Source: Dermacentor variabilis
Taxonomy: Eukaryota > Arthropoda > Arachnida > Ixodida > Ixodidae
DNA: 64,000 bases
Reading direction: 5' to 3'
NCBI RefSeq assembly: GCF_050947875.1
Contig: NC_134573.1
Span: 64,705,815-64,769,814 of the forward strand
Shown piece after piece: positions 1-9,466 of this stretch. Positions within the stretch are counted from its first letter, which is position 1, and every line of letters starts with the position of its first letter. The notes below the pieces were generated by a model. That model saw nothing but the letters and a program-made list of their open reading frames with translations, did no database searches and was not told where the DNA came from. The position numbers and the translations under genes were made by a program.

Positions 1-3000
1 AGCAGGAAAGAGCGGTCCGCCCGGGAGAAGCCCACGCGGGGGAGGAGCCGAAGTGACGAACCCGCGGCGACGCGCTGGTCCGGGTGCTGCGCACGGAGCG
101 TTCGCAGAATGGTTGCTTTGGCCACGTCGAAGCCGCTGACCGAGGTAGCGAGGGGGAAGCGCAGGGAGTGAGCCTGCTTTGCGAGAGCGTCCGCGGCTTC
201 GTTCCCTTGCAGGCCGATGTGCGCTGGAACCCATTGCGACGCCAAATCGCAGCCCTGGCTGACGAGATGGCGGAGCTTTGAGCCGACGCGTTGCACCAAT
301 GGAGGTCCAAGGTAATCCTTCGCCAGCATACACAGTGCCGCGCGCGAGTCCGAAAGGATCGCGGCAGAAACAACACTGCGCTGTTGAAGCAGGAGATCAG
401 CTGCTAGGTCGATCGCAGCAAGCTCGGCCACCGTCGACGACCACACAGCACGAAGGCGGCACTGCCGTGTAGCGCAAATTTCCGGCGCCGTGCACGCTGC
501 AGCACCAGAACCATCACTCGCCACGGAGCCGTCGGTGTAAACGAGCAGCCGGCCCCCTAGGCGCTCGTGTAGCAGTGCGGCCGTTTCCTGCTGCATAGCA
601 CAAACAGCTGTTTGACGCTTGGACTTGACGCCTGGCACCGTGGTGTTTACATCGAGTAGCGCGGAGGCGTGCGGCGATACCGGCAGTGGTAGGAGTTGCG
701 GCGTCGACGCGACGAGTGCGCTGAACTCGGTGGCACGCTGGCCCATGCCCGAGCCCTCGAGGGTGTGGAGGCGACAAACGAGGCGTTGTCCCTGTGGCGA
801 ACGTTGAAGGCGCTCGATGTGGTTCATCGCTTGCTTCCGTGCGCGAAGTGAGGGCGGCCAGTCTCCCGCTTCGGCGAGAGTTGCTCCTACTTGCGAGTTG
901 CGAGGAAGCCCGTAAAGTTGGCGAATTACGGTGCGGTGCTCCATGTCGATGGCGTTCCAGTTGGTGGCTCTGGCGTTCGTGAGGGGAAGCGCATAGAGTG
1001 CTCGCGTTGTTGCGACAGAGTTGTAAACTCGAAGCGCAAGTTGCGGTGTACAGCCACGACCACGGGCGAGCAGGGAGCGTGCGGCGCCAGCCACCTTCTT
1101 AGAATTCTTGCAGAGCTGGGAGACGGCGGCGTGAAAGTTGACCCGGCAGTCGATGTCAAGTCCGAGATAGCGCACTTTTCTCTGCCACGGGAGGGGGCTT
1201 CCGCGCAGCGTGAGACAAGGTATTTCGAAGCGCGCACGAGCACGGGGGTGTACCAACAACGCCTCAGTTTTTGACGCCGAGAGCTGGAGCCCTATGCTGG
1301 CGAGATATTCATCGACGGCATTGATCGCCGACTGCAGGGATTCTCGCACTTGGAAGCCGAGGGACGTGGGCCCGCACGCGAACAGTGCAATGTCATCGGC
1401 GTAGATCGCCACGTGGACTTCGTGGGATGTCATCTTGGGGATGTAGTCAGGTAGTCTTGCCAGAGCCAAGTTAAAAAGAAATGGGCTGATCACGCTGCCC
1501 TGGGGAACCCCGGAGGTCACGCTGCGAGGGGCACTGAGCGTGTCACCAACTCGCACTCTGAGCGTGCGGTCACTGAGGAAAGCCGCGATGTAGTCAAAGA
1601 GGTGGCCGGTGACACGTAGCTCACGGAGGGCTTGAATGATGGTGGTGTGAGGGAGACCATCAAATGCGCGTTGCACATCGAGCAGCACGAGATATCCGGC
1701 TTCTTGGCGACTTGCTGCGTGCTCGAGCGTAGCTACGACGTCCGCGAGCGAGTCAGCTGCTGAGCGCAGTCGCCGGAAACCACTCTGTTCAGGGGCGAAA
1801 GCGTCGAGGGCGGAGGCAATCCACTCAAGGCGGCGCAAAGCCATGGCCTCCAGAGTTTTGCCGGCTACCGAAGTAAGCGACACTGGGCGATAGGAGCTGA
1901 CGCTCGTGGCAGCTTTGCCGCGCTTGAGAATAGGGACGACGATCGCCTCTTTCCAGTCAGCAGGAATAATGCCACTGCGCCAGACGGCATTGAAGGCCTC
2001 GAGTAGGGAAGGGAGCTGCGCTGCGTCGACGTTCCTGAGGACCTGATGAGTTAGTCCGTCGGCACCAGGCGCTGAGCGTCGTTTACGCGTGTTCAAAACA
2101 ATGCGCAACTCACTGAGGGTAAACTCGGCCGAGCAAAGCACCGCAACGTGCTCCAAGATTGCCCTCGTAGGAAAGTAGCGCAGGGGAGCGAGGAGTTCAG
2201 CCTTGTTGTGCGGCGGTAGTTCGCAGGTTGCACTGACGGGGCGCACAGACGGTGGCGGTGGGGCGAAGGCATCGGCGAAGAGTTCGGCCAGTTGCTCTGT
2301 GCTCAAGCCCGTAGCCACCGCGATGGAGAGTGCAGGATGGCGAGGGATCTTGGGACGGAGGAGGGAAGCGAGAATGCGCCAAGGGCGCGACTTGTCGCGA
2401 GTGTCCTCCAATGACACGCAGAGACTTTGCCAGCTCTGATTGCGGCGCTGCCTGGCGTGACGGCGACACGCAGCGTCCAGGCGGTTGTATAAAGTCCAAA
2501 GCTCCACCTTGTCGCTCTTGATGGCACGGCGTTCGGCGCGACGACGGACAGCGCGCAGATTGAGAAGCTTGATATCGGGGACCGGCGTTCCAGCAGGCAC
2601 CGCGCACGATTTTGTAGCGGCATCCAAACACCTCGTAAGATGCGTAAGAAAGTTTGTATTTGCCGGAGGGGATATTGCGCAGAGGGACCGAAAATGGGAC
2701 CAGTCCGTGACGCGGTACGTACATGTCCTCGTGCGGTTCAGGCCGAGCGGGTCGAGAGAGATCGGATAGTGATCCGACCCCTGCGTGTCAGGGCTGCGAA
2801 CCCACTCGTAGTGGCATCGCTCACTCGCGAGCGACAAGTCTATCGCACTCCCGTGTACCCTCCGACGCACAAATGTGGGACTTCCGGTGTTGATGATTAG
2901 CAGGCCCGAAGCATGGATGGAACTCAGCAGGTCCCTGCCGTTCGGCTCACTGTGGGCGCTTCCCCACGCCGTGTGGTGGGAGTTGAAATCACCGCACACG

Positions 3001-3387
3001 ACACAGTCACCACCGATGCGCGCGGTGAGGCTCTCGATGAAGGTCGTATCCCACCGTCGTACGGGTTGCACGTACACGCTGGCGACACAAGTGTCGACCC
3101 CCCCAACGCGTACAGTCACAGCCACACACTCTACGGAGGTGGGCACAATGTCGGCCACACGAACGACGGCTTGGGCAAGACGCGCACGGACGTAAATAGA
3201 CGCGCGGGAGCGACCGGGTTGATGGAGCGGATCACAGCACTGCACGTTCGCGCAAGTCCGTAACTCGCAGGTGGTCGCACTGTGGTAGCCCACAAATCCC
3301 GGAAAGTTGCACTCCCCGTCGCGCGTGTATGTCTCTTGCAACGCGAGCACGTCGTACTCGTGCAGAAGTAGGTGTTCGGAAAGTTCG
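1..3387 (-). CDS. LINE A ORF2, main part: endonuclease, reverse transcriptase, RNase H (partial)
   Basis: The protein would nick target DNA, prime reverse transcription at the nick and degrade template RNA. In the frame whose codons begin at coordinates divisible by 3 I see the endonuclease motif GDFN at about 2982-2993 with SDHYP at about 2770. The RT catalytic YADD is at 1392-1403, preceded by SGVPQGSVISP near 1500. The RNase H core TDGS is at about 528-539, with DSRAAL near 350 and WVPAHIGLQGNEAAD near 200-240. I found no stop in this frame, and it stays open to the window edge. The first 24 codons of ORF2 lie at 10224-10297 beyond the inserted LTR element, and the frame is compatible across the two parts. 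The gene is broken by insertion, not by point mutation. Most of the protein is visible; the extreme C-terminus is outside. Confidence 0.85.
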
Positions 3388-3391
3388 GCGT
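3388..3391. repeat. Target-site duplication (left), GCGT
   Basis: GCGT immediately precedes the 5' LTR and is repeated at 10224-10227 immediately after the 3' LTR. Four base pairs is a usual duplication length for Ty3/gypsy integrases. Confidence 0.9.
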
Positions 3392-3540
3392 TGTTGCGTT
3401 TCGCCTGCGACACGTGGTTTTGCCGGCGCGACTGCGGCGGGGCGGCAGACATTTTGGCCCGATCGTCGTCGCCGCAACACTCATCGCCAGGTGTTTCCAG
3501 GCGCGACTGCGGCGATGCGACCGCCTAGGGATCATCCTCG

Positions 3541-3680
3541 CATTCCAGTCATTGTGCCCGAAACAGGCGATGCCAAAGCAGGGATCTCATTCCAGTCATT
3601 GGGCCCGAAACAGGCGATGCCAAAGCAGGGATCTCGTTCCAGTCATTGTGCCCGAAACAGGCGATGCCAAAGCAGGGACC
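3541..3680 (+). repeat. 47-bp unit tandemly repeated three times in U3
   Basis: Units begin near 3541, 3588 and 3635 and share the core CCCGAAACAGGCGATGCC. The third unit diverges at its end. The same triple repeat is in the 3' LTR (about 9616-9755). Repeats upstream of a TATA box in U3 often act as enhancer-like sequence; that role is inferred. Confidence 0.9.
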
Positions 3681-3852
3681 ATCCTCTCATTACAGTCATT
3701 GTGTCCGACCGGCAGCGCCACGACAGGGTGCTACGAGATCGTGCTCGACATGGTGCTACGGCATCGCTACGACAGTGTGCGTCACCATTAGCCCATTGTA
3801 CATTCACGTGCTCGTCTTTTGAGGGGTTCCTTCTTGCCCTCAACTGCGAGAG

Positions 3853-3859
3853 TATAAAA
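3853..3859 (+). promoter_or_regulatory. TATA box of the 5' LTR promoter
   Basis: TATAAAA lies in U3, about 118 bp before the AATAAA signal, which fits an LTR promoter driving the full-length genomic RNA. The equivalent site in the 3' LTR is 9928-9934. Confidence 0.7.
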
Positions 3860-3970
3860 ACAGCTGCCCCCGGACGCCAAAGGGAGGGCTCCGATTTCTT
3901 CTGTTGAGTGAAGTGCTCTCCCGTCTCTCTACTACGGTCAAACCTGACCGCCAACTCTTTGCGATGTTAA

Positions 3971-3976
3971 AATAAA
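3971..3976 (+). terminator. LTR polyadenylation signal AATAAA
   Basis: AATAAA is followed by a T/G-rich stretch (TTGTTTCGTTGTT), as expected for a cleavage site. The functional copy for the genomic RNA is the one in the 3' LTR at 10046-10051. Confidence 0.65.
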
Positions 3977-4148
3977 CAAGTTGTTTCGTTGTTACCAGTC
4001 GACTCATGCTTTGCCGGGACCTTCGGATGCTTCCAGTTGTACCCCAGGCCGCCAGGCCAACGCTACCCTTGGGGCTTGCGACCCAGGTACAACCACGGGC
4101 GTCAGCGCCGAGTTCCCAACAGATCGTACCAGCGGTCGGATCCAAACA

Positions 4149-4502
4149 TCTGGTTGGCAGCGGTGAGATCGCCTACGACTTCAAACAACTGTCTGCCAGC
4201 GGTGAGATCGCGACAACGGAGGCCAGCAGCGAAGAGATGCAGTTGACTGTATGCTGAGCAGCTCAACGACGATCCGGGAGCAGTGCAACGAGCCCTGTGT
4301 GACGACTGGTTGCCTGCAGCGGAACGACTGCGCGGAATTCCTGCCTGCGAGGTTTGGTGAGTGCGGGACTTTCTTCTTCTGAGCTTTGCCAGGCTTTTGT
4401 TAGTGTCAGAAACAGAGCTGGTAATTGTGGTTGTCGTTGCTGCCGGGTTAGTTTGCGGCAAGACAATAGTAAGCAGTAGAGAAAGCAGCATTCAGAGCAG
4501 CC
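4149..4502 (+). other. 5' leader of the LTR element
   Basis: 354 bp between LTR and the Gag start. It holds the putative primer-binding site and a short direct repeat. A packaging signal would be expected here but none can be recognised by eye. Confidence 0.6.
4151..4168 (+). other. Putative primer-binding site
   Basis: TGGTTGGCAGCGG starts two bases after the end of the 5' LTR, the usual place and usual TGG start for a tRNA-primed minus-strand site. I could not assign the primer tRNA. The stretch CAGCGGTGAGATCGC occurs here and again about 41 bp later (near 4198) in the leader. Confidence 0.5.
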
Positions 4503-7500
4503 ATGGATTTGAAGTCGTTGCGCAAACCGAAATTGTTGGAGCTTGCAAGAGAGTTGGGTCTGGATGTCTCAGACAAACTAAGAAAACCGGAACTGATAAA
4601 GGCTATTCTTGAGTTAGAGGCTGAGGATGACGAGCTGTCGGAATGCCTTGAGACTATTGAGGAGAGGTCAAAAAGACAGGAGCGCGAACTTAAAGAACAG
4701 AAAGAAAAAGAAGAGCGTGAACGTAAAGAACAGAAAGAGCGAGAGCAACAAGAGAAAAAAGAAGAGCGCGAACACGCTTTGGAAATGAAGCGTCTCGAGG
4801 TAGAGATGGAACGCGCTCGTAATGGAAGTCAGGCACACGGTGCAGGAGAACGCGTATTGTTCAAAATGACTGACCTGATGCGGCCGTTTAAGCTTGGAGA
4901 GGACATTGGTTTGTTCCTGGTTAACTTTGAGCGAACGTGCGAGAAGCAGGGGTTCTCTCGGGAAACGTGGCCACAGCGCTTGCTCACTTTGTTACCCGGC
5001 GAGGCGGCCGACGTAGTCGCTCGCTTGGATAGAGAGGAAGCAGAGGATTTCGACAAAGTAAAATCGAGTCTGCTAAAAAAGTACCGGCTGTCTGCGGAGG
5101 CGTTCCGTCGGAAGTTTCGGGAAAATGAGAAAGGCAGAAGTGAGTCATATACAGAGTTTGCGTATAGGCTTATGTCGAACATGCAGGAGTGGCTCAAAGA
5201 AGAGAAAGCGTTTGGTGACCACGATAAAGTTCTGCAGTGTTTCGGGCTAGAACAGTTTTATAGTCGGTTACCGGAGAACGTGCGATACTGGGTCTTGGAT
5301 AGGCCAGACGTGAGTACGGTGGCTAGAGCCGCTGAGCTAGCCGAGGAGTTTGTGACGCGTCGAGCTCGCGGAGCTAAGGACGGTCAAAAGGGTGAATTTG
5401 GCTCGAAGTTTGAGAGGCCGAAGTTCACACCCATGAGAGCAAAGGGGAACACGCGTAGTGCGGATGCGAGTGGAAGCAGTGCGACCGAACCTAAGGAGAC
5501 GGCGGCAGCCGAAGCCGAACGCAGAAAGCGGTTCGAGATGAGGCGAGCGGGCGTTTGTTATACGTGCCAGAAGCCGGGTCACTTTTCGGCGCAGTGTCCG
5601 GAAACAACACCAAAAGTTGTGTTTTTTTCAATAGGCAGCACTGACGAGAACATGAAGCTTCTCGAGCCTTACATGCGAGACCTCCTCGTAAACGGGAAAG
5701 AGTGCCGAGTGCTTCGCGATTCCGCAGCTACGATGGATGTAGTTCACCCGTCTTATGTAGAACCCCATATGTTCACGGGCGAGTGCGCATGGATCAAGCA
5801 AGCCGTGGAAGCTCATAGCGTGTGTCTGCCGGTAGCAAAAGTGCTTATTGAAGGACCTTTCGGAGCGCTTGAGACAGAGGCGGCAGTGTCATCTATGCTG
5901 CCACCCCAGTACCCGTACCTATTTTCAAACAGGTCCGATCACCTCCTGCGCGAGAAGGGGCTTTTGTTTGGTGAAGCTAGTGTTCAGGCCTTAACCAGAT
6001 CGAAGGTTCGGGAGCTCGCTGCAAAGGCGGTAGTTGCGGGGCCGACGTTATCAAACAACGAAAAAGGGTCAGAGGCGCAGCAAGCTGATATTCCGAGCAC
6101 GCCCGAACTGAATAAACTTGAGTCTGTAACGTTAAAGGCGCCAGATACTGGAGAGGAAACGCCCGACGCGGGAAAGTTAGAAGAGCTATCTACTGATTTG
6201 CTCATCGCGCCTACGTCAGACGGACTTGATAGGTTGCTAAAAGTCAGCCGGACGGCTTTGATAGCCGAGCAAAAAAAGGATGGCAGCCTGGAAAACGTGC
6301 GCTGCAATGTCAAAGAAGGTATCGCCAGGAAAACTGCGCGTTTTGTGGAAAGAGGTGGAGTCCTGTACCGGAAGTATCTAGACCGCAGAGGAGTGGAGTT
6401 CGATCAGCTGGTCGTGCCTCAATGCTATCGTCAGGATCTGTTGCGCTTGTCACACGGGGGTTCGTGGTCCGGACACCTAGGAGTTAAGAAAACTAAGGAC
6501 CGTCTCTTGCAAGAGTACTATTGGCCAGGGTGTTTTCGGGACGCAGACCATTTCGTGAGGACATGTGACACTTGTCAGCGGGTGGGCAAACCAGGGGACA
6601 AATCGAGGGCGCCGTTGAAATTGGTACCTATCATTACGGAGCCTTTTAGACGGCTCGTTATTGATACAGTGGGACCTCTGCCGGTAACAGCCACGGGGTA
6701 CAGACACATTTTGACTGTGATCTGCCCAGCGACAAAGTTCCCTGAAGCAGTGCCGCTTAAAGAACTCAGCTCAGTTGAGATAGTTAATGCACTACTGTCC
6801 ATATTTGCGCGAGTTGGTTTCCCTGCGGAAATCCAATCAGATCAGGGCACAGTGTTTACTAGCGCTTTGACGACAACTTTTCTCGAAAGGTGTGGGGTAA
6901 AGCTGTTACACAGCTCAGTGTACCACGCACAGTCGAATTCCGTTGAGAAGCTCCACTCCGTCATGAAGCGCGTGTTGAGAGCATTGTGTTTTGAACATCG
7001 AACTGACTGGGAGCTGTGTCTGCCTGGGGTGATGTTTGCTTTAAGGACCGCGCCGCATGCGGCTACGGGGTTTTCGCCAGCTGAACTGGTGTACGGTCGC
7101 TCGCTTCGATCTCCGCTTCGCATGCTTCGAGAATCATGGGAAGGTAGGGGCGACGACCCAGTCGTGGTGGAGTACGTGCTTAAGCTCCTCGAACGCTTAA
7201 GAAGGGCACAGGAGTTGTCAGGTGAAGCAATGACAAAGGCCCAGCAGAGGGCCAAGGTTTATTATGATCGGACAGCCAGGGCCCGTCGTTTTGAGGTTGG
7301 CGATGAGGTCATGATATTGCGCACATCGCTAAACAACAAACTAGACGTGCAGTGGGAGGGCCCAGCACGAATTGTTCAGAAACTGTCGGACGTTAACTAC
7401 GTGGTAAGTCTGCCAGGAAAGCGGAAAGCACAGCAAGTTTACCACTGTAATCTGCTCAAACCTTATAGACAAAGGGAAGCAGTGGTGTGCATGATGGTAA

Positions 7501-8981
7501 ACGTTCCTGAAGAGCTTCCGGTCGAGCTTCCAGGACTAGGCTCAGTGACGAACAGGGAAGACACCGGTCAAGTCATTAGTGACCTTATCAGTAAAGCACC
7601 GCTGTCGCCCGAGCAGAAAACCGAACTACACCAGCTATTACAAGAGTTTCAAGGTCTGTTCTCTGAGAGGCCTGGTAGGACTTCTGTACTTACCCATGAT
7701 ATAGAACTTGCCTCCACAGAGCCAGTACGATCCAAGGCGTATCGGGTGTCACCCCGCCAGAGCGATATTATGGAGGCTGAGGTAAAGAAAATGCTACAGC
7801 TCGGTGTTATTGAGGCAGGTGAGAGTGATTATACCTCCCCTTTGATTTTAGTTGAGGTACCGGGCAAGGAACCTCGTCCTTGCGTCGACTACCGCAGGCT
7901 TAATTCCATCACTAAGGATCAAATTTATCCGATCCCTAACATCGAGGAGCGCCTTGAGAAAGTTAGTAGCGCTCAGTTTATTTCCACCCTAGATCTTGTC
8001 AGGGGTTATTGGCAGGTTCCACTTACAGAAGAGGCTAGTAGGTATGCGGCGTTCATTTCACCAATGGGAACATTCCGTCCTAAAGTGTTGAGTTTTGGTT
8101 TGAAGAACGCGCCATACTGTTTTTCAAGTCTCATGGATAAAGTGTTGCGGGGACAGCAAGAATTCGCTTTACCGTATCTAGACGACGTAGCGATATTCTC
8201 CGCATCCTGGTCTGAGCATATGGCACACTTGCGGGCAGTGCTAACCCGCCTGCGCGAAGCGGGCTTGACAGTCAAGGCTCCTAAGTGCCAGTTAGCACAG
8301 GCCGAGGTTGTCTACCTCGGTCACGTGATTGGTCAGGGTCGTCGCCGCCCCTCTGAAATAAAAGTGGCCGCTGTGCGAGACTTTCCGCAACCGCGCACCA
8401 AGACCGATATTCGGTCGTTCTTGGGTGTCGCCGGCTACTATCAGAGGTACATCCCTAGGTACTCTAATATCGCGGCTCCCCTGACGGATGCTCTAAGAAA
8501 AACAGAGCCTCAAACAGTCGTCTGGGACGAGACAAAGGAAAGAGCTTTTAGCGCCCTAAAGAGTGCCCTAACAAGCCAGCCTGTGCTACGATCGCCAGAC
8601 TATACAAAAGGGTTCATTGTTCAGTGCGATGCTAGTGAGCGAGGCATGGGCGTTGTACTGTGCCAACGGGAAAATGGAGAAGTAGAACACCCCGTCCTGT
8701 ATGCTAGTCGTAAGCTGACCAGTCGTGAGCAGGCGTATAGCGCCACCGAGAAAGAGTGTGCGTGTCTCGTGTGGGCCGTTCAGAAATTGTCATGCTATCT
8801 AGCCGGCTCGAGGTTTATCATTGAGACGGATCACTGCCCTCTCCAATGGCTGCAGACCATCTCTCCCAAAAATGGCCGCCTCCTGCGCTGGAGCCTCGCT
8901 TTACAACAATATTCCTTTGAGGTGCGTTACAAAAAGGGGAGTCTCAACGGTAACGCCGATGGCTTAAGTCGAAGCCCCTAA
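4503..8981 (+). CDS. Gag-Pol polyprotein with order Gag-PR-IN-RT-RNase H
   Basis: A single 1,492-aa frame without a frameshift between gag and pol. Residues 1-50 form a SAP-like helical start, and 55-110 are a Lys/Glu-rich coiled coil. A capsid-like region follows to about 300, then a CCHC knuckle at C352-C355-H360-C365. The retropepsin-like loop is DSAAT at D406, where DSGAT or DTGAT is usual. Integrase has an HHCC finger (H651, H658, C688, C691), catalytic D721, D780 and E815, and a GPY/F-type module near 945-995 (WEGPARIV). RT follows with LDLVRGYWQ at D1164 and YLDD at 1225-1228. RNase H has D1376 (CDAS), an ATEKE near 1420 and TDH near 1445, ending NADGLSRSP. Integrase before RT is the notable feature. 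The ATG at 4503 is the first in frame and has a good context. D780 to E815 leaves 34 residues, one fewer than the usual 35. Confidence 0.95.
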   Translation: MDLKSLRKPKLLELARELGLDVSDKLRKPELIKAILELEAEDDELSECLETIEERSKRQERELKEQKEKEERERKEQKEREQQEKKEEREHALEMKRLEVEMERARNGSQAHGAGERVLFKMTDLMRPFKLGEDIGLFLVNFERTCEKQGFSRETWPQRLLTLLPGEAADVVARLDREEAEDFDKVKSSLLKKYRLSAEAFRRKFRENEKGRSESYTEFAYRLMSNMQEWLKEEKAFGDHDKVLQCFGLEQFYSRLPENVRYWVLDRPDVSTVARAAELAEEFVTRRARGAKDGQKGEFGSKFERPKFTPMRAKGNTRSADASGSSATEPKETAAAEAERRKRFEMRRAGVCYTCQKPGHFSAQCPETTPKVVFFSIGSTDENMKLLEPYMRDLLVNGKECRVLRDSAATMDVVHPSYVEPHMFTGECAWIKQAVEAHSVCLPVAKVLIEGPFGALETEAAVSSMLPPQYPYLFSNRSDHLLREKGLLFGEASVQALTRSKVRELAAKAVVAGPTLSNNEKGSEAQQADIPSTPELNKLESVTLKAPDTGEETPDAGKLEELSTDLLIAPTSDGLDRLLKVSRTALIAEQKKDGSLENVRCNVKEGIARKTARFVERGGVLYRKYLDRRGVEFDQLVVPQCYRQDLLRLSHGGSWSGHLGVKKTKDRLLQEYYWPGCFRDADHFVRTCDTCQRVGKPGDKSRAPLKLVPIITEPFRRLVIDTVGPLPVTATGYRHILTVICPATKFPEAVPLKELSSVEIVNALLSIFARVGFPAEIQSDQGTVFTSALTTTFLERCGVKLLHSSVYHAQSNSVEKLHSVMKRVLRALCFEHRTDWELCLPGVMFALRTAPHAATGFSPAELVYGRSLRSPLRMLRESWEGRGDDPVVVEYVLKLLERLRRAQELSGEAMTKAQQRAKVYYDRTARARRFEVGDEVMILRTSLNNKLDVQWEGPARIVQKLSDVNYVVSLPGKRKAQQVYHCNLLKPYRQREAVVCMMVNVPEELPVELPGLGSVTNREDTGQVISDLISKAPLSPEQKTELHQLLQEFQGLFSERPGRTSVLTHDIELASTEPVRSKAYRVSPRQSDIMEAEVKKMLQLGVIEAGESDYTSPLILVEVPGKEPRPCVDYRRLNSITKDQIYPIPNIEERLEKVSSAQFISTLDLVRGYWQVPLTEEASRYAAFISPMGTFRPKVLSFGLKNAPYCFSSLMDKVLRGQQEFALPYLDDVAIFSASWSEHMAHLRAVLTRLREAGLTVKAPKCQLAQAEVVYLGHVIGQGRRRPSEIKVAAVRDFPQPRTKTDIRSFLGVAGYYQRYIPRYSNIAAPLTDALRKTEPQTVVWDETKERAFSALKSALTSQPVLRSPDYTKGFIVQCDASERGMGVVLCQRENGEVEHPVLYASRKLTSREQAYSATEKECACLVWAVQKLSCYLAGSRFIIETDHCPLQWLQTISPKNGRLLRWSLALQQYSFEVRYKKGSLNGNADGLSRSP

Positions 8982-9466
8982 CGTAGGAATCAGCCTCAAA
9001 ATTGTTTGTTACTGATGTTTTTCTTCCTGAGGCAGGATTTTTTTTAACATATTGCTTTTGTTTAGTGTTTCAAAGTGATGATATGCTTTCTAGTGCAATT
9101 TTTCAATTTGTGGACGCGTTCTGAGTGATGCTAGACTACTGTAAGGAACTAGGCAGTGGTATAAAAAGGGGAAAGAGCCTGGCAGGGCTTAGTGAGGGTT
9201 GTGCCGTGCTTGCTGACTGAGCGGTTGAGTTTCAGCGTAGTTCTAACGCTTGCCGGGAACGAGAACAAAAATGTGAACTCTCCCGAAGTCACTTTGCAGT
9301 GTCCCGTGCGAACCTGAACAAGAGAACGAGGCCTTCTCTGTGCGCTGCGCTCAAGAAACGTCGAGGGACGCCCGACTTCGGTTATGAGCATCATCGAGCG
9401 ACATCCCTCCGGACAGCGGATGCAGTCCCCTGTCCATCGGGATCTCCTTCCCCCGGCGGGGCGGTC
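8982..9466 (+). other. 3' untranslated part of the LTR element, with a second TATA-like site
   Basis: 485 bp between the pol stop and the 3' LTR, with no long frame. It contains TATAAAAAGGGGAAAGAG at about 9161-9178, which looks both like a core promoter and like a polypurine tract, but lies about 290 bp before the LTR. Directly before the 3' LTR the sequence is GGCGGGGCGGTC, only a weak polypurine tract. Confidence 0.55.

Larger units (their letters stand above)
1..3391 (-). mobile_element. LINE A (I-clade non-LTR retrotransposon), 3' side, cut by window edge
   Basis: This is the left part of a non-LTR retrotransposon lying on the minus strand. Its right part is at 10224 to about 12370, and the LTR element at 3392-10223 separates the two. 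The four bases at 3388-3391 (GCGT) recur at 10224-10227 as the target-site duplication of that LTR element. Visible modules in one minus frame are an APE-type endonuclease, a reverse transcriptase and an RNase H. A C-terminal RNase H together with a zinc-knuckle ORF1 points to the I superfamily. The 3' end of the element lies beyond the left edge. Confidence 0.9.
3392..4148 (+). repeat. 5' LTR
   Basis: The LTR is 757 bp and starts TG and ends CA. It contains three tandem copies of a 47-bp unit (about 3541-3680), a TATAAAA at 3853-3859 and an AATAAA at 3971-3976. From these I infer U3 up to roughly 3880, R from there to about 3995, and U5 after that. It is identical to 9467-10223. Confidence 0.95.

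Noticed and set aside
3131..3535. Minus-strand frame crossing the LINE/LTR junction
   Set aside because: It is in a different frame from the endonuclease and merges two unrelated elements.
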